NCBI GenBank assembly: GCA_016192075.1
Contig: JACPUU010000021.1
Location: 1-64,000 of the forward strand
Direction: 5' to 3'
DNA: 64,000 bases
Origin: Bacteroidota bacterium
Lineage (GTDB): Bacteria; Bacteroidota; Bacteroidia; Flavobacteriales_D; Crocinitomicaceae
Made by a program: the position numbers and the translations under genes. Below the pieces are notes generated by a model that searched no databases, was not told the DNA's origin, and worked only from the letters and a program-made list of their open reading frames with translations. Positions 62,841-64,000 of the stretch are shown here, one piece after another (the stretch's first letter is position 1; the number at the start of each line of letters is the position of its first letter).

Positions 62841-63653
62841 ATGATGTTGAAAAACAGTTACTTACTCTTACTTTTTCTGGGTGCATCCTACTCATCATTT
62901 GCAGATTTGTCAATAGAAGGTCATTATCAGGGGAAAAATCTGTTTGTTCAGAACCCTGAAGATGAAGATGGATTTGGTTTTTGTGTAACGAATGCAACTG
63001 TAAACGGTGACCCTATTTCGGACGGAATCCAGTCCAGCGCTTTTGAGATCAATTTTGCGGAATTCAATCTTAAAATCGGTGATGCTGTATTTATTGTTCT
63101 GGAACATGGAATGGGTTGCAAACCAAAAATTCTGAATCCCGAAGTATTGCTTCCAAAAAGTACATTTGTTGTTGCTGAAGGAGCCATTTCATGCACCCCT
63201 GACGGAACGCTTTCCTGGACAACAACCGGTGAATCCGGAAAACTTGCTTTTACAATTGAACAATACCGCTGGAACAAATGGGTTGCCATTGGTGAAGTAG
63301 ATGGCATTGGTTCAGAAGGCCCTAACAAATACAGCTTTAAAGTTTCTCCGCACTCCGGAGAAAACAAAGTGCGTGTTGTACAAACAGACCACACCGGTAA
63401 AAAACGCCCTTCTCCTGAAACTACCTTTACACCAACCGGAGTTAAAGAACCAACCATTACTCCCCTCAAGGTAAAAGACGTTATTAAGTTTATTGCAGAT
63501 GGCTCGTCGGTTGAAACCAAATATGAAATTTACGACGCCTACGGGAACATTGTCAAAAAAGGTGTAGGTTCAGAAGTTGATTGCACAAACCTGAAAAAAG
63601 GTGCGTACTATATCAATTACGACAACAAGAATGAAAAATTTGTGAAGATTTAA
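62841..63653 (+). CDS. Secreted protein with type A-like C-terminal domain, unknown function
   Basis: The ATG at 62841 (tandem with 62844) gives 270 residues; a frame from 62772 lacks a signal. The signal ends SSFAD. The middle has a beta-sandwich part (TLSWTTTGESGKLAFTIEQY). The last ~65 residues (VETKYEIYDAYGNIVKKG, ...LKKGAYYINYDNKNEKFVKI) resemble a T9SS type A sorting domain. Function is unknown. Confidence 0.7.
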   Translation: MMLKNSYLLLLFLGASYSSFADLSIEGHYQGKNLFVQNPEDEDGFGFCVTNATVNGDPISDGIQSSAFEINFAEFNLKIGDAVFIVLEHGMGCKPKILNPEVLLPKSTFVVAEGAISCTPDGTLSWTTTGESGKLAFTIEQYRWNKWVAIGEVDGIGSEGPNKYSFKVSPHSGENKVRVVQTDHTGKKRPSPETTFTPTGVKEPTITPLKVKDVIKFIADGSSVETKYEIYDAYGNIVKKGVGSEVDCTNLKKGAYYINYDNKNEKFVKI

Positions 63654-63671
63654 TTCTTCTCTCCTGATATT

Positions 63672-63709
63672 AAATCCCGGGTTACAATGCGTAGTCCGGG
63701 ATTTTTTTT
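63672..63709 (+). terminator. Rho-independent terminator of the secreted-protein gene
   Basis: AAATCCCGG and CCGGGATTT pair around a 15-base loop and are followed by a T run. It lies about 20 bp after the stop at 63653 and before the epimerase gene. Confidence 0.8.
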
Positions 63710-63730
63710 AGCACCAAATACAACCCTGCT

Positions 63731-64000
63731 ATGAAACTCGAACACATTGGAATTGCAGTTAAAGACCTTGAGAAATCAAACCGGCTTTTTGCAGCACTTT
63801 TTAATCAGGCACCTTATAAAACAGAAGACGTAGAATCTGAAGGTGTCAGAACTTCTTTTTTTAAAACCGGTGAAAGTAAAATTGAGTTGCTGGAAGCTAC
63901 GAGCCCTGACAGTGCCATAGCCAAATTCATTGAAAAAAAGGGAGAAGGTATCCATCACCTGGCATTTGAGGTTGCTGATATTGATTCTGAAATTGAACGA
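63731..64000 (+). CDS. mce: Methylmalonyl-CoA epimerase (5' part only)
   Basis: The ATG at 63731 opens a frame that runs off the window after 90 codons. The sequence MKLEHIGIAVKDLEKSNRLF, KTGESKIELLEA and GEGIHHLAFEV matches the glyoxalase/VOC-fold epimerase, with the metal ligands His5 and His in IHHLAF and Glu in IELLE. It interconverts (2S)- and (2R)-methylmalonyl-CoA in propionate metabolism. Confidence 0.9.
   Translation, partial: MKLEHIGIAVKDLEKSNRLFAALFNQAPYKTEDVESEGVRTSFFKTGESKIELLEATSPDSAIAKFIEKKGEGIHHLAFEVADIDSEIER

Overview
The window looks like a chromosomal segment of a Bacteroidota bacterium, probably Flavobacteriales. This is inferred from gene content: type IX secretion (T9SS) sorting domains, a PorP/SprF-family protein, giant Ig/PKD-repeat adhesins, an AtpB with a long N-terminal extension, a scarcity of Shine-Dalgarno sequences and several TAnnTTTG-like -7 boxes. 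No rRNA, tRNA, CRISPR array, insertion sequence, integrase or phage gene was recognised.

Layout. 1-6.5 kb (minus): most of a giant secreted adhesin (3' end outside the window) with CUB-like, PKD and P-domain-like modules, a 270-bp tandem array and 240-bp repeats. 6.5-10.6 kb (minus): a small secreted protein, a membrane-bound spermidine-synthase-like protein and a secreted peptidyl-arginine/agmatine deiminase family enzyme. 10.8-16.9 kb: small unknowns, a FrnE-type DsbA protein, an exported-looking pirin, an M48 membrane metalloprotease and two tandem secreted TonB-C-terminal proteins. 17.2-21.0 kb: divergent cyanophycin synthetase and cyanophycinase, i.e. synthesis and breakdown of the Asp-Arg nitrogen store.

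21.1-31.5 kb (plus): a compact T9SS type B cassette of two tandem adhesins with nearly the same C-terminal sorting domain, a PorP/SprF protein and an OmpA-family peptidoglycan-binding lattice protein. The second adhesin carries the same 270-bp repeat as the adhesin at 1-6.5 kb. 31.5-35.7 kb: a lipoprotein with M14-like zinc motifs, a LuxR-type regulator, a GNAT acetyltransferase, SSB, a peptidoglycan amidase with SPOR-like tail and a PH-like membrane protein. 35.7-39.9 kb (minus): a tightly packed or overlapping set, DUF3109 protein - rnpA - S41 protease - O-antigen-ligase-like protein. 40.3-41.9 kb: a PEGA lipoprotein gene bracketed by two almost identical terminators.

42.1-48.3 kb (minus): bactofilin followed by AtpZ-like, AtpI-like, atpB, atpE, atpF, atpH, atpA and atpG; atpD and atpC are absent here. 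48.4-51.0 kb: a CNNM/CBS/CorC membrane protein and purD. 51.2-56.4 kb (minus): two very large uncharacterised proteins in tandem, one with a caspase-like His/Cys pair; this is the best candidate for an undescribed system. 56.8-62.6 kb (minus): FkbM-type methyltransferase, Ig-like lipoprotein, free-Met-(R)-sulfoxide reductase, HemW-like radical SAM protein and an oligopeptide-binding lipoprotein. The plus strand then carries a secreted unknown and the start of methylmalonyl-CoA epimerase, cut by the window end.
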